From assembly GCF_009193175.1 (NCBI RefSeq), contig NZ_VUKE01000005.1, positions 62,001 to 126,000 on the forward strand: a stretch of DNA of 64,000 nt, written 5' to 3'. This document shows positions 56,640 to 64,000 of this stretch, in pieces. The notes under the pieces were generated by a model. The model made no database searches. It saw only the letters and a program-made list of their open reading frames with translations, and had not been told where the DNA came from. The DNA comes from Georgenia ruanii. GTDB lineage: Bacteria > Actinomycetota > Actinomycetes > Actinomycetales > Actinomycetaceae. Each line of letters starts with the position of its first letter. Positions within the stretch are counted from its first letter, which is position 1. A program made the translations under genes and the position numbers.

Positions 56640-56675
56640 AGCCAAGATGGCGGTCCGGTCGCAGCCAGATTGGCA
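56640..56675 (+). repeat. Dispersed intergenic repeat, copy 2
   Basis: 28 of 36 bases match 13774-13809. It lies in the 76-base gap between the giant surface-protein gene and the MoxR gene, inside the likely operon. GGTCGC and GCGACC at its right end can pair. Confidence 0.55.
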
Positions 56676-56709
56676 GCCTGGTCGCGACCCACCCTCCAGG
56701 AAGGACCCG

Positions 56710-57693
56710 ATGACCACGACCACCGCGGCAGCGGTCATGAGCCCGGCCCAGGCCACCGAGTTCCGCGAGGCGTTCGCGCGCATCGTGGACAACGTGGGCC
56801 GTGCCGTCCTCGGCAAGGCCGACGTCGTCCGGCTCGTGGTCACCGCGCTGCTCGCCGGCGGCCACGTGCTGCTCGAGGACTACCCCGGCACCGGCAAGAC
56901 CCAGCTGGCCCGCGCGCTCGGCCAGAGCCTGCGCACGAGCACCAGCCGCATCCAGTTCACCCCCGACCTGCTGCCCTCGGACGTCACCGGGGTCTCGATC
57001 TTCGACCCGCGCACCCAGACCTTCGCCTTCCACCGCGGGCCCGTCTTCGCCGGCGTCGTCCTCGCCGACGAGATCAACCGCGCCTCGCCCAAGACCCAGG
57101 CGGCGCTGCTGGAGGTCATGGAGGAGGGACGGGTCACGGTCGACGGCGTGGCGCACCCGGTCGGCGAGCCGTTCGTCGTCCTCGCCACCCAGAACCCGGT
57201 GGAGCAGGCCGGCACGTACCGCCTGCCCGAGGCCCAGCTGGACCGGTTCCTCGTCAAGACCTCGATCGGCTACCCCGACCACGCCGCCGCCGTCGAGATC
57301 CTCGCCGGCGCCGCCGTGCGCGACCGGGCCGCCGCCGTCGAGCCGGTGGTCACCGGCGAGGAGGTCGCCGAGCTGGTGCGCCTGGCCGGGACCGTGCACG
57401 TCGAGCCCGCCGTGCTCGGCTACGTCGCGACGCTGGCCGAGGAGACCCGGCGCGCGCCCGGCGTCGCGCTCGGGGTGTCCGTGCGCGGGGCCCTCGCGCT
57501 GGTCCGCGCGGCCAAGACCTGGGCGGCGGCGCACGGGCGCGGCTACGTGGTGCCCGACGACGTCAAGGACCTCGCCCACCCCGTGCTCGCCCACCGGCTG
57601 GTGCTCGACCCGGAGGCCGAGTTCGACGGCGCCACCGCCGCCGAGGCCCTCGACGCGGTCCTCGCCGCGGTCCCGGTGCCCACCGAGCGGTGA
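56710..57693 (+). CDS. MoxR-family AAA+ ATPase
   Basis: 327 residues. Walker A DYPGTGKT at about 57-64, FTPDLLPSDVTGVSIFD, Walker B VLADEINRASPKTQAALLEVMEE, and sensor 1 VLATQNPVEQAGTYRLPEAQLDRF. MoxR proteins are chaperone-like ATPases that usually act on a DUF58 or VWA partner, which is the next gene. AGGAAGGA precedes the ATG. The stop overlaps the DUF58 GTG. It corresponds to aaa-atp of the PFNA cluster. Confidence 0.95.
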   Translation: MTTTTAAAVMSPAQATEFREAFARIVDNVGRAVLGKADVVRLVVTALLAGGHVLLEDYPGTGKTQLARALGQSLRTSTSRIQFTPDLLPSDVTGVSIFDPRTQTFAFHRGPVFAGVVLADEINRASPKTQAALLEVMEEGRVTVDGVAHPVGEPFVVLATQNPVEQAGTYRLPEAQLDRFLVKTSIGYPDHAAAVEILAGAAVRDRAAAVEPVVTGEEVAELVRLAGTVHVEPAVLGYVATLAEETRRAPGVALGVSVRGALALVRAAKTWAAAHGRGYVVPDDVKDLAHPVLAHRLVLDPEAEFDGATAAEALDAVLAAVPVPTER

Positions 57694-58895
57694 GCGCGCC
57701 GGGCGCCGCGGCGCGTGAGCTGGGCACCGCCGGGCGTGCTCTGGGGGTCCGGCCCGCGGGCTGGGTGGTCCTCGCGCTCGGCGTCACGGCGACGTCGGCG
57801 GGATGGGCCCTGGGCTGGCTGGAGCTGGTGGCGCTCGGGGCGGCCGTGCTCGCCGTGCTGGCCGCCGCGCTGGCCTTCACGCTGGGGCGCCAGCCCTACG
57901 CGGTCGACCTGCGCCTGTCGGCCCGCCGGGTGGTCGTGGGCGAACGGGCGCTCGGTGCCGTCGTCGTCCGCAACGCCGGGGCCGGGCCGGCGCTGCCGGC
58001 CCGGCTGGAGCTGCCCGTCGGGGCCGCCGAGGCCGCCTTCGTCCTCCCGGCCCTGCCGGGCGGCGGCGAGCACGAGGAGGTCCTCGCGATCCCCACCGCC
58101 CGGCGGGCGGTGATCGCCGTCGGCCCGGTCCGCTCGGTGCGCGGCGATCCGCTCGGCCTCGTGCGGCGGGCCATGACGTGGACCGACGTCCACGAGCTCT
58201 ACGTCCACCCGCGCACCGTGCGTCTGGCCGCGCGCGCCGCCGGCCTGCTGCACGACCTCGAGGGCCGGCCCGCCCGCGACGTCACCACCGCGGACCTGGC
58301 GTTCCACGCGCTGCGCGAGTACCTGCCCGGCGACGACCGCCGCCACGTGCACTGGCGCAGCTCGGCGCGCACCGGCACGCTCATGGTGCGCCAGTACGAG
58401 GAGGCCCGCCGCTCGCACCTCGTCGTGGCGCTCGGCAGCGACGCGCGGGACTACGCCGGCGCCGAGGAGGTCGAGGTGGCGGTCTCGGCGGCGGCCTCCC
58501 TCGCCCTGCAGGCGTTCGCCGAGGACGCCGACCTCACCGCCCTCACCAGCGGCGCGGCGCTGCCCGCCGGGTCGCCCCGGCGCCTGCTCGACGCCCTGAC
58601 CCGGCTGCAGCCGACGCCGGGCGCGGGCGGCGTCGTGGCGCTGGCGCACGCCGCCGCGCAGGTCGAGCGGGCCTCGCTCGTGGTGCTGGTGTGCGGCGCG
58701 GCCGTGCCGGTGCGCGACCTGCGCGCCGCCGGGGCGGTGCTGCCGGTCGGCGTCCGGGCGGTGGCGGTGCGGGTCGCCGGGGACGTGGGAGAGGCGTCCG
58801 CGCGCGCCGACGTCCGCCGGGTCGGGGCGATGACCGTGGCGACCATCGCCGCCCTCGGCGACCTGCCCCGCGCGCTGCGGGCGGCCGCGCGATGA
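57690..58895 (+). CDS. DUF58 domain protein
   Basis: 401 residues. Two hydrophobic helices lie near the N-terminus (about 25-65). The DUF58 core is seen as LREYLPGDDRRHVHWRSSAR (about 209-228) and a following MVRQYE. DUF58 proteins pair with MoxR and often with a transglutaminase. GTG start overlapping moxR, stop overlapping the next ATG. The protein is probably membrane-bound with the DUF58 part inside; its reaction is unknown. Confidence 0.93.
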   Translation: MSAPGAAARELGTAGRALGVRPAGWVVLALGVTATSAGWALGWLELVALGAAVLAVLAAALAFTLGRQPYAVDLRLSARRVVVGERALGAVVVRNAGAGPALPARLELPVGAAEAAFVLPALPGGGEHEEVLAIPTARRAVIAVGPVRSVRGDPLGLVRRAMTWTDVHELYVHPRTVRLAARAAGLLHDLEGRPARDVTTADLAFHALREYLPGDDRRHVHWRSSARTGTLMVRQYEEARRSHLVVALGSDARDYAGAEEVEVAVSAAASLALQAFAEDADLTALTSGAALPAGSPRRLLDALTRLQPTPGAGGVVALAHAAAQVERASLVVLVCGAAVPVRDLRAAGAVLPVGVRAVAVRVAGDVGEASARADVRRVGAMTVATIAALGDLPRALRAAAR

Positions 58896-61174
58896 GCACC
58901 GGTGCGCCCCTGCCCGACCTGCTCCGCCGGCACGGCGCCGACCTGGTCGTGCTGCCGCTCCTGGTCCTGCTCGCCCTTGTCCCGCTCGGTCCGGCCTTCG
59001 GCAGCGGCCACCTCGTCGCGGCGGCGGTCGGCGGGGTGCTCCTCGGCGCCGCCGTCGCGGTGGCCGGGGCGGTGCTGCGCTGGGGCGCGTGGACGGTGCT
59101 CGCGGCCGCGGTCGTCGTCCTCACGCTGGGCGCGGCGCTGGCGGCGCCGACGACGGCGCTGGGCGGGGTGCTCCCCACCCCGGACACCGTGGGCGCCGTC
59201 GGGCGGGGCGTGGTGACCTCCTGGAAGGAAATCGTTACCGTCCTGCCGCCGCTCGGTGCCGGCGGGGCGATGCTCACGGCGCCGTACCTGCTGGCCTTCG
59301 CGGGCACCCTCGTGGCCCTCACGGTGGCGCTGCGCACCGCGCGGCCGGCCTGGGCGCTGCTCGCGCCCGGGCTCGTGCTGCCCGCCGCCATCCTGCTCGG
59401 CACCGCCGACCCCGCCGGCGCCGCGGCCGTGGGCACCGGCGGGGCCCTGGTGGGGCTGGTGTGGGCGCGGTGGCGGACCGGGTGGCTGGACGGCGGCCGG
59501 CTGCGCGCTGCGGCGGTGCTGGTGCTCGTCGGGGCCGTGGCCGGAGGCGGGGTGGCGGCGGTGGCGTCGCCCGGGCCGCGGCTGGTGCTGCGCGACCTCC
59601 TCGAGCCGCCGCCGGACCCGCGGGACTACCCCAGCCCGCTGGCGGGGTTCCGCGGCTACGTCAAGGACCACCGCGACGAGCCGGTGCTCACCGTCGAGGG
59701 GCTGCGTGAGGGGGCCCGGGTGCGCCTGGCGGTGCTCGACGCCTACGACGGCACCGCGTGGGCCGTCTCGGGCGGGTCCGCCGCCGGCACGTTCCAGCGC
59801 GTGGGCGAGCGCATCGAGCCGGACCTGCCTGCCAGCCTCCACCGGCTGCGGGTGACGGTCGGGGAGTACGCCGGCGTGTGGGTGCCCGTGGTGGGCCGGC
59901 CCTACGACGTCGACTTCGCCGACCCCCGGCTCGGCGCGTCCTTCTACGTCAACCGCGGCACCGGCACCGGGCTGGCCGCGGCGGGGTTGCGCCCGGGGGA
60001 CACCTACGACCTGCTCGCCGCGCCGGTGCGAGAGCCGACCGACTCCGAGCTCGAGGGGGCGCCCCTCGGCGAGGTGCCCCTGCCCCCGGCGCGGTACCCC
60101 GAGGTGGCCGGCACCGCCGCCGCCCGCATGCTGGCCGACGCCCGCACCCCGCTCGCGCAGATCCGCGCGATCGAGTCGGGCCTGCAGCAGGGCTACTACT
60201 CCCACGGCCTCGAGGGCGACACGCCGTCGCTGCCCGGCCACGGCGCGGCCCGGATCGACGCGCTGCTCGGGGGCGAGGCCATGGTCGGCGACGAGGAGCA
60301 GTACGCCGCCGCCATGGCGCTCATGCTCCGCGCGATCGGCATCCCCTCCCGCGTGGTCATGGGCTTCGCGCCGGCGGCCGGCGCGGCCGGGACCGTGGCG
60401 CTGACCGGCGACGACGTCACCGCGTGGGTCGAGGTGCCCTTCGAGGGGCACGGCTGGGTGCCGTTCTTCCCCACCCCGGACGAGGACCGCATCTGGCAGC
60501 AGGAGTCCCCGACGCCGCAGAACCGCCCGCAGCCGCAGGTGCTCCAGCCCCCGCCGCCGGCGCCAGAGCCCCCGGACGCCCCGCCGGCGGACCGCCGGGA
60601 GGTCGACACCGACGACGAGCCGGCGGACCACGCCGCCTGGCCGCGGGCGCTGCTCGTCGCCGCCGGGGTTGCCGGCGGGCTCCTCGTCCTCGTCTCCCCG
60701 CTGCTGCTCGTGCTGGCCATCAAGGGGCGCCGGCGCGCCCGCCGCCGAGACGGCGCCACCCCCTCCCAGCGGGTCGCCGGCGGCTGGGCCGAGCTGCTCG
60801 ACGCCGCCGCCGACCTCGGCGTCGTTGTGCGCCGCGGCGCGACGCGGCAGGAGGCCGCCCGGGAGCTGGTCGGCGTCCTGGCGGTGTCGCCCGAGGTCGC
60901 CGCCCGGACGGCGGACCTGGCTGGCCGCGCCGACGCCTGCACGTTCGCCCCGGCCCAGCCGGACGACCCGGCCGTCGCGCGCTACTGGCGCGACGTGGGG
61001 GCGGTGCTCGCCGGCCTGGCGCAGACGGTGGGGCGGCGGCGCTGGTGGCGCGCACGGGTCTCGCCCCGCTCGCTGCGGCCGCCGCGCCCAGCACGGACCG
61101 CCCCGCCGGCGCACGACCGCGGGCCGGGGGACCGACGGCCGCATCGCGTACGTCTTCGCAGGTCAGAGCGGTGA
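58892..61174 (+). CDS. Transglutaminase-like membrane protein with lost triad
   Basis: 760 residues. The N-terminal half has about six helices (residues 15-230); the outer domain holds the transglutaminase-like core (about 455-535); one more helix (about 585-610) and a DUF4129-like cytoplasmic part follow. The usual GDC(x)Q motif reads GDEEQ (Glu468 in the Cys place), HAWVEV reads TAWVEV (Thr510) and FDPTP reads FFPTP (Phe526). The only cysteine in the whole chain is near residue 684. The fold is kept but catalysis of the Cys type is not possible. ATG overlaps the DUF58 stop. It is the tgm member of the PFNA-like cluster. Confidence 0.9.
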   Translation: MSTGAPLPDLLRRHGADLVVLPLLVLLALVPLGPAFGSGHLVAAAVGGVLLGAAVAVAGAVLRWGAWTVLAAAVVVLTLGAALAAPTTALGGVLPTPDTVGAVGRGVVTSWKEIVTVLPPLGAGGAMLTAPYLLAFAGTLVALTVALRTARPAWALLAPGLVLPAAILLGTADPAGAAAVGTGGALVGLVWARWRTGWLDGGRLRAAAVLVLVGAVAGGGVAAVASPGPRLVLRDLLEPPPDPRDYPSPLAGFRGYVKDHRDEPVLTVEGLREGARVRLAVLDAYDGTAWAVSGGSAAGTFQRVGERIEPDLPASLHRLRVTVGEYAGVWVPVVGRPYDVDFADPRLGASFYVNRGTGTGLAAAGLRPGDTYDLLAAPVREPTDSELEGAPLGEVPLPPARYPEVAGTAAARMLADARTPLAQIRAIESGLQQGYYSHGLEGDTPSLPGHGAARIDALLGGEAMVGDEEQYAAAMALMLRAIGIPSRVVMGFAPAAGAAGTVALTGDDVTAWVEVPFEGHGWVPFFPTPDEDRIWQQESPTPQNRPQPQVLQPPPPAPEPPDAPPADRREVDTDDEPADHAAWPRALLVAAGVAGGLLVLVSPLLLVLAIKGRRRARRRDGATPSQRVAGGWAELLDAAADLGVVVRRGATRQEAARELVGVLAVSPEVAARTADLAGRADACTFAPAQPDDPAVARYWRDVGAVLAGLAQTVGRRRWWRARVSPRSLRPPRPARTAPPAHDRGPGDRRPHRVRLRRSER

Positions 61175-61195
61175 TGGGGAGTTGTCCCCATCACC
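61170..61195 (+). terminator. Terminator after the PFNA-like cluster
   Basis: A perfect 10-bp stem (61170-61179 with 61186-61195), loop AGTTGT, overlaps the stop codon of the transglutaminase-like gene. Confidence 0.75.
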
Positions 61196-61270
61196 GAGGG
61201 GCGACAACGGCCGGGTCGCCCAGGTAGGAATGAGGGCAGTGACACCGCGGGCTCCGGCCCGGGGGTCCGC

Positions 61271-61290
61271 CGCCCGCAGGGGGAGCGACG
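61271..61290 (+). repeat. 20-bp direct repeat, copy 1
   Basis: CGCCCGCAGGGGGAGCGACG; the identical 20-mer recurs at 61325-61344, 54 bases on, in the gap before leuA. Confidence 0.8.
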
Positions 61291-61308
61291 GGCCCGGGGG
61301 AGTCCCCG

Positions 61309-61357
61309 ACGGCGGTGGTCACGTCGCCCGCAGGGGGAGCGACGTGCCCACCGCCGT
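61309..61357 (+). repeat. Long hairpin carrying the second 20-bp repeat
   Basis: Outer stem 10 bp (61309-61318 with 61348-61357), then an 8-bp stem (61320-61327 with 61339-61346) around an 11-base loop. The direct repeat copy at 61325-61344 forms the top. Could be a terminator, small RNA or protein site; nothing decides. Confidence 0.65.
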
Positions 61358-61421
61358 TGTGTCTCCGGCGCCGGGTTGGGACGCCGTCGTCCCCGGATGC
61401 TGAGACGGGCCGGACCGGAAC

Positions 61422-61450
61422 GTGACGCGACCCGCCTCGCGCGCTAACCT
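61422..61450 (+). promoter_or_regulatory. leuA promoter
   Basis: GTGACG (-35, 61422-61427), 17 bases, TAACCT (-10, 61445-61450). Seven bases later is the GTG of a leader peptide, so the leader transcript is leaderless. Confidence 0.7.
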
Positions 61451-61457
61451 CACAGAC

Positions 61458-61520
61458 GTGCGCAGGGCTCGCCCCGAGCAGCACCAGCTGCTCCTTCCGT
61501 GCCGCGACGAGGCCTCCTGA
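61458..61520 (+). CDS. leuA leader peptide (20 residues with Leu-Leu-Leu)
   Basis: MRRARPEQHQLLLPCRDEAS, with codons CTG CTC CTT at 61488-61496. Tandem leucine codons before the first enzyme of leucine synthesis are the hallmark of attenuation; leuA leader peptides of this kind are known in actinobacteria. A hairpin (61476-61482 with 61487-61493) can form over these codons in free RNA. Confidence 0.8.
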   Translation: MRRARPEQHQLLLPCRDEAS

Positions 61521-61550
61521 GGCCGGCTCCTCGTCGCGGCGGTTGTTGTG
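61501..61550 (+). terminator. leuA attenuator hairpin
   Basis: A perfect 12-bp stem (61501-61512 with 61529-61540) encloses the leader stop codon; a T-rich GGTTGTTGTG follows. Only four bases separate the last Leu codon from its left arm, so a ribosome stalled for leucyl-tRNA would block the stem. Confidence 0.75.
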
Positions 61551-61587
61551 CCTGGCCACCCGCACAGACGACGAGGAACCCATCACG

Positions 61588-63345
61588 ATGAAGACGCAAG
61601 GCCACATCTACGCACAGCAGCCCTCCGGCATGCCGGTGACGAAGTACCGCCCGTTCCACGAGGTCAACCCGGTCCACCTGCCCGACCGGCAGTGGCCCGC
61701 CCGCCGCACCACGCACGCCCCCCGGTGGCTGTCCACCGACCTGCGCGACGGCAACCAGGCGCTCATCGAGCCGATGAACGCCGAGCGCAAGCGCGCGATG
61801 TTCGACCTCCTGGTGAAGATGGGCTACAAGGAGATCGAGATCGGCTTCCCGGCCGCCTCCCAGACGGACTTCGACTTCGTGCGCTCGCTCGTCGAGGACG
61901 ACGCCGTCCCCGAGGACGTCACCGTCTCCGTGCTCACCCAGTCCCGCCCCGAGCTCATCCACCGCACCATCGACTCGCTCGTCGGCTTCCCGCGGGCCAC
62001 CGTGCACCTGTACAACGCCACCGCGCCGGTCTTCCGCGAGATCGTCTTCCGCAACGACCGCGAGGCCACCAAGGAGCTGGCCGTCGCGGGCACCCGCGAG
62101 GTCATGGCCTACGCAGAGAAGGTCCTCGGCGACGACACCGTCTTCGGGTACCAGTACTCCCCGGAGATCTTCGTCGACACCGAGATCGAGTACGCCCTCG
62201 AGGTCTCCGAGGCGGTCATCGCCACCTGGCAGCCCGACGGCGACCGTGAGCTCATCCTCAACCTGCCCGCCACCGTGGAGCGGGCCACGCCCAACGTCTA
62301 CGCCGACCAGATCGAGTGGATGTGCCGGCACCTGTCGCGCCGGGACGCCGTCGCGGTGTCCCTGCACCCGCACAACGACCGCGGCACCGGCGTCGCCGCC
62401 GCCGAGCTGGGCCTGCTCGCGGGCGCCGACCGGGTGGAGGGCTGCCTGTTCGGCCAGGGCGAGCGCACCGGCAACGTCGACCTCGTCACCCTGGGCCTGA
62501 ACCTGTTCAGCCAGGGCATCGACCCGATGATCGACTTCTCCGACATCGACGAGGTGCGCCGCACCGTCGAGCAGTGCACGCAGATGGACGTCCACCCGCG
62601 CCACCCCTACGGCGGCGACCTCGTCTACACCTCCTTCTCCGGCTCCCACCAGGACGCCATCAAGAAGGGCTTCACGGTGCGCGAGGAGAAGGTGGTCGCC
62701 GCGGGCGGCGAGGAGACCGCCGTCGTCTGGGAGCTGCCCTACCTCCCGATCGACCCCAAGGACGTCGGGCGCAGCTACGAGGCCGTGGTCCGGGTGAACT
62801 CCCAGTCCGGCAAGGGCGGGGTCGCCTACCTGCTGTCCTCCACCCGCCACCTGGACCTGCCGCGCCGGCTGCAGATCGAGCTGTCCGGCATCGTCCAGAA
62901 GCACACCGACGCCTACGGCGGCGAGATCGACGCCGAGCAGCTGTGGTCGATCTTCGCCGACGAGTACCTCCCGCACACCGCCGCCATGGGTCTGAAGCCC
63001 TGGGGCCGCTTCGCGCTCAAGGGCACCACGGTGACCACGGCCGGCGAGGGCACCGACGCGGTGCTCACCGTCACCCTGGTCGACGGCGGAGAGGAGAAGG
63101 TCGTCGCCGCCACCGGCAACGGCCCGATCGACGCCTTCGTCAACGCCCTGACCGAGGTCGGGGTGGACGTGCACGTGCTCGACTACGCCGAGCACGCCCT
63201 GTCCGAGGGCGGGGACGCCACCGCCGCCGCCTACCTCGAGTGCGAGGTGGACGGCCAGGTGCTGTGGGGGGTGGGCATCGACCCGTCCACGATGACCGCC
63301 TCGTTCAAGGCGATCGTCTCCGCAGTCAACCGCGCCGAGCGCTGA
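61588..63345 (+). CDS. leuA: 2-isopropylmalate synthase
   Basis: 585 residues, the long actinobacterial form. The HMGL-like barrel starts at [15 protein letters not shown] and carries metal ligands in [29 protein letters not shown] is diagnostic. The C-terminal regulatory LeuA dimer domain (about 460-585) binds leucine for feedback inhibition. The enzyme joins acetyl-CoA to 2-ketoisovalerate, the first step to leucine. GAGGAA lies nine bases before the ATG; the frame is open to 61543. Expression is probably attenuated by the leader upstream. Confidence 0.98.
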   Translation: MKTQGHIYAQQPSGMPVTKYRPFHEVNPVHLPDRQWPARRTTHAPRWLSTDLRDGNQALIEPMNAERKRAMFDLLVKMGYKEIEIGFPAASQTDFDFVRSLVEDDAVPEDVTVSVLTQSRPELIHRTIDSLVGFPRATVHLYNATAPVFREIVFRNDREATKELAVAGTREVMAYAEKVLGDDTVFGYQYSPEIFVDTEIEYALEVSEAVIATWQPDGDRELILNLPATVERATPNVYADQIEWMCRHLSRRDAVAVSLHPHNDRGTGVAAAELGLLAGADRVEGCLFGQGERTGNVDLVTLGLNLFSQGIDPMIDFSDIDEVRRTVEQCTQMDVHPRHPYGGDLVYTSFSGSHQDAIKKGFTVREEKVVAAGGEETAVVWELPYLPIDPKDVGRSYEAVVRVNSQSGKGGVAYLLSSTRHLDLPRRLQIELSGIVQKHTDAYGGEIDAEQLWSIFADEYLPHTAAMGLKPWGRFALKGTTVTTAGEGTDAVLTVTLVDGGEEKVVAATGNGPIDAFVNALTEVGVDVHVLDYAEHALSEGGDATAAAYLECEVDGQVLWGVGIDPSTMTASFKAIVSAVNRAER

Positions 63346-63368
63346 CCACGCCGTCGCACGCCACCCGG

Positions 63369-63406
63369 CCCGCACCGTCGTCCCGCACCGGCGACGACGG
63401 CGCGGG
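63369..63406 (+). terminator. Terminator after leuA
   Basis: An 8-bp stem (63375-63382 with 63393-63400) extended by CCCGC/GCGGG (63369-63373 with 63402-63406) across one mismatch. Confidence 0.65.
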
Positions 63407-63445
63407 CTGCGGGCGCCCTGCTCGCGCACCTGGGATGATGGAGCC

Positions 63446-64000
63446 GTGAAGCTCTACCGGGACGAGGCCGTGGTGCTGCGCACCCACAAGCTCGGGGAGG
63501 CCGACCGCATCATCACCCTGCTCACCCGCGAGCACGGCCAGGTCCGTGCGGTGGCCAAGGGGGTGCGGCGCACGACGAGCAAGTTCGGCGCCCGCCTGGA
63601 GCCGTTCGGCATCGTCGACGTCCAGCTCCACCTCGGCCGTGGCCTGGACACCATCACGCAGGTGGACACGCTCGCCCCCTACGGCCGGGCCATCTGCGCG
63701 GACTACTCGCTGTACACCACGGCGACGGCGATGGTGGAGACGGCGGGCCGGCTCACCGAGATCGAGCGCGAGCCCGCCCCGCAGCAGTACCTCCTGCTGG
63801 TCGGGGCGCTGCACGCCCTCGCCACCCGCCGGCACGCCGCCTCGCTGGTGCTCGACTCCTACCTGCTGCGCGCGCTCGCCGTCGCCGGCTGGGCGCCCAG
63901 CTGCTACGACTGCGCCCAGTGCGGGGCGGAGGGCCCGCACCGGGCGTTCAACCCGGCCCTGGGCGGGGCGCTGTGCGACAGCTGCCGCGTGCCCGGCTCG
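63446..64000 (+). CDS. recO: DNA repair protein RecO, N-terminal part
   Basis: The frame runs off the window end, so 185 residues are seen. [31 protein letters not shown] is split here as [18 protein letters not shown], followed by [17 protein letters not shown], the OB-fold of RecO. A zinc cluster (CYDCAQCG and later CDSC) is present. RecO loads RecA onto single-stranded DNA with RecR. The GTG has GATGAT six bases upstream, so it may be leaderless. leuA-recO after era is the common order. Confidence 0.95.
   Translation, partial: MKLYRDEAVVLRTHKLGEADRIITLLTREHGQVRAVAKGVRRTTSKFGARLEPFGIVDVQLHLGRGLDTITQVDTLAPYGRAICADYSLYTTATAMVETAGRLTEIEREPAPQQYLLLVGALHALATRRHAASLVLDSYLLRALAVAGWAPSCYDCAQCGAEGPHRAFNPALGGALCDSCRVPGS

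Overview
The window is 64 kb of chromosome from a very GC-rich actinobacterium. The evidence is the codon bias, frequent GTG starts, four-base ATGA/GTGA gene overlaps, a CIRCE site in front of hrcA, a DUF222/HNH (13E12-type) gene and actinobacterial core gene order. The exact genus cannot be read from the sequence. I see no rRNA, tRNA, CRISPR array or clear prophage.

Layout. 1-2.5 kb holds the end of a TRAP uptake system (dctP partial, dctQ, dctM). 2.6-8.1 kb holds a LacI-family regulator with two matching operator-like palindromes, followed by a four-gene ABC importer. 8.1-10.6 kb holds a MarR regulator, nhaA with a structured leader, and a convergent dps. 10.6-13.8 kb is leuS behind a tiny Leu-Leu leader peptide. 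13.9-18.6 kb carries galM, a TolB-like propeller coupled to a HerA-like ATPase, and degV. 18.7-23.1 kb is comEA-comEC-holA. 23.2-35.3 kb carries an MFS carrier, a glycosyltransferase, rpsT, a PemK/MazF-like gene, lepA, a MOSC protein, a DUF2182/DUF1326 pair, a GNAT gene, hemW, and DUF1877 and DUF3097 genes. 35.3-42.5 kb is the housekeeping block CIRCE-hrcA-dnaJ-rsmE-phoH-ybeY-CBS protein-era. 61.4-64 kb is leuA behind a Leu-Leu-Leu leader peptide, then the start of recO.

Between era and leuA-recO, which are near neighbours in many actinobacteria, sits about 18.6 kb of envelope and signalling genes: a membrane hydrolase, PP2C phosphatase, FHA protein, Ser/Thr kinase, FHA-like/winged-helix-like protein, a 2,059-residue Ig/FN3 surface protein, MoxR AAA ATPase, DUF58 protein and a membrane transglutaminase-like protein. 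The gene content matches the bifidobacterial PFNA cluster (kinase, fn3, aaa-atp, duf58, tgm). Two things stand out. The transglutaminase fold has lost its Cys-His-Asp triad (Glu468, Thr510 and Phe526 stand in those places). The cluster is also split by a reversed HNH/DUF222 gene.

Other points of interest are the twin leucine attenuators of leuS and leuA, both apparently leaderless and with the same spacing between Leu codons and hairpin; the pseudoknot-capable nhaA leader; many TAnnnT-N6/7-start leaderless promoters; a dispersed 36-bp intergenic repeat; and a duplicated 20-bp motif upstream of leuA.
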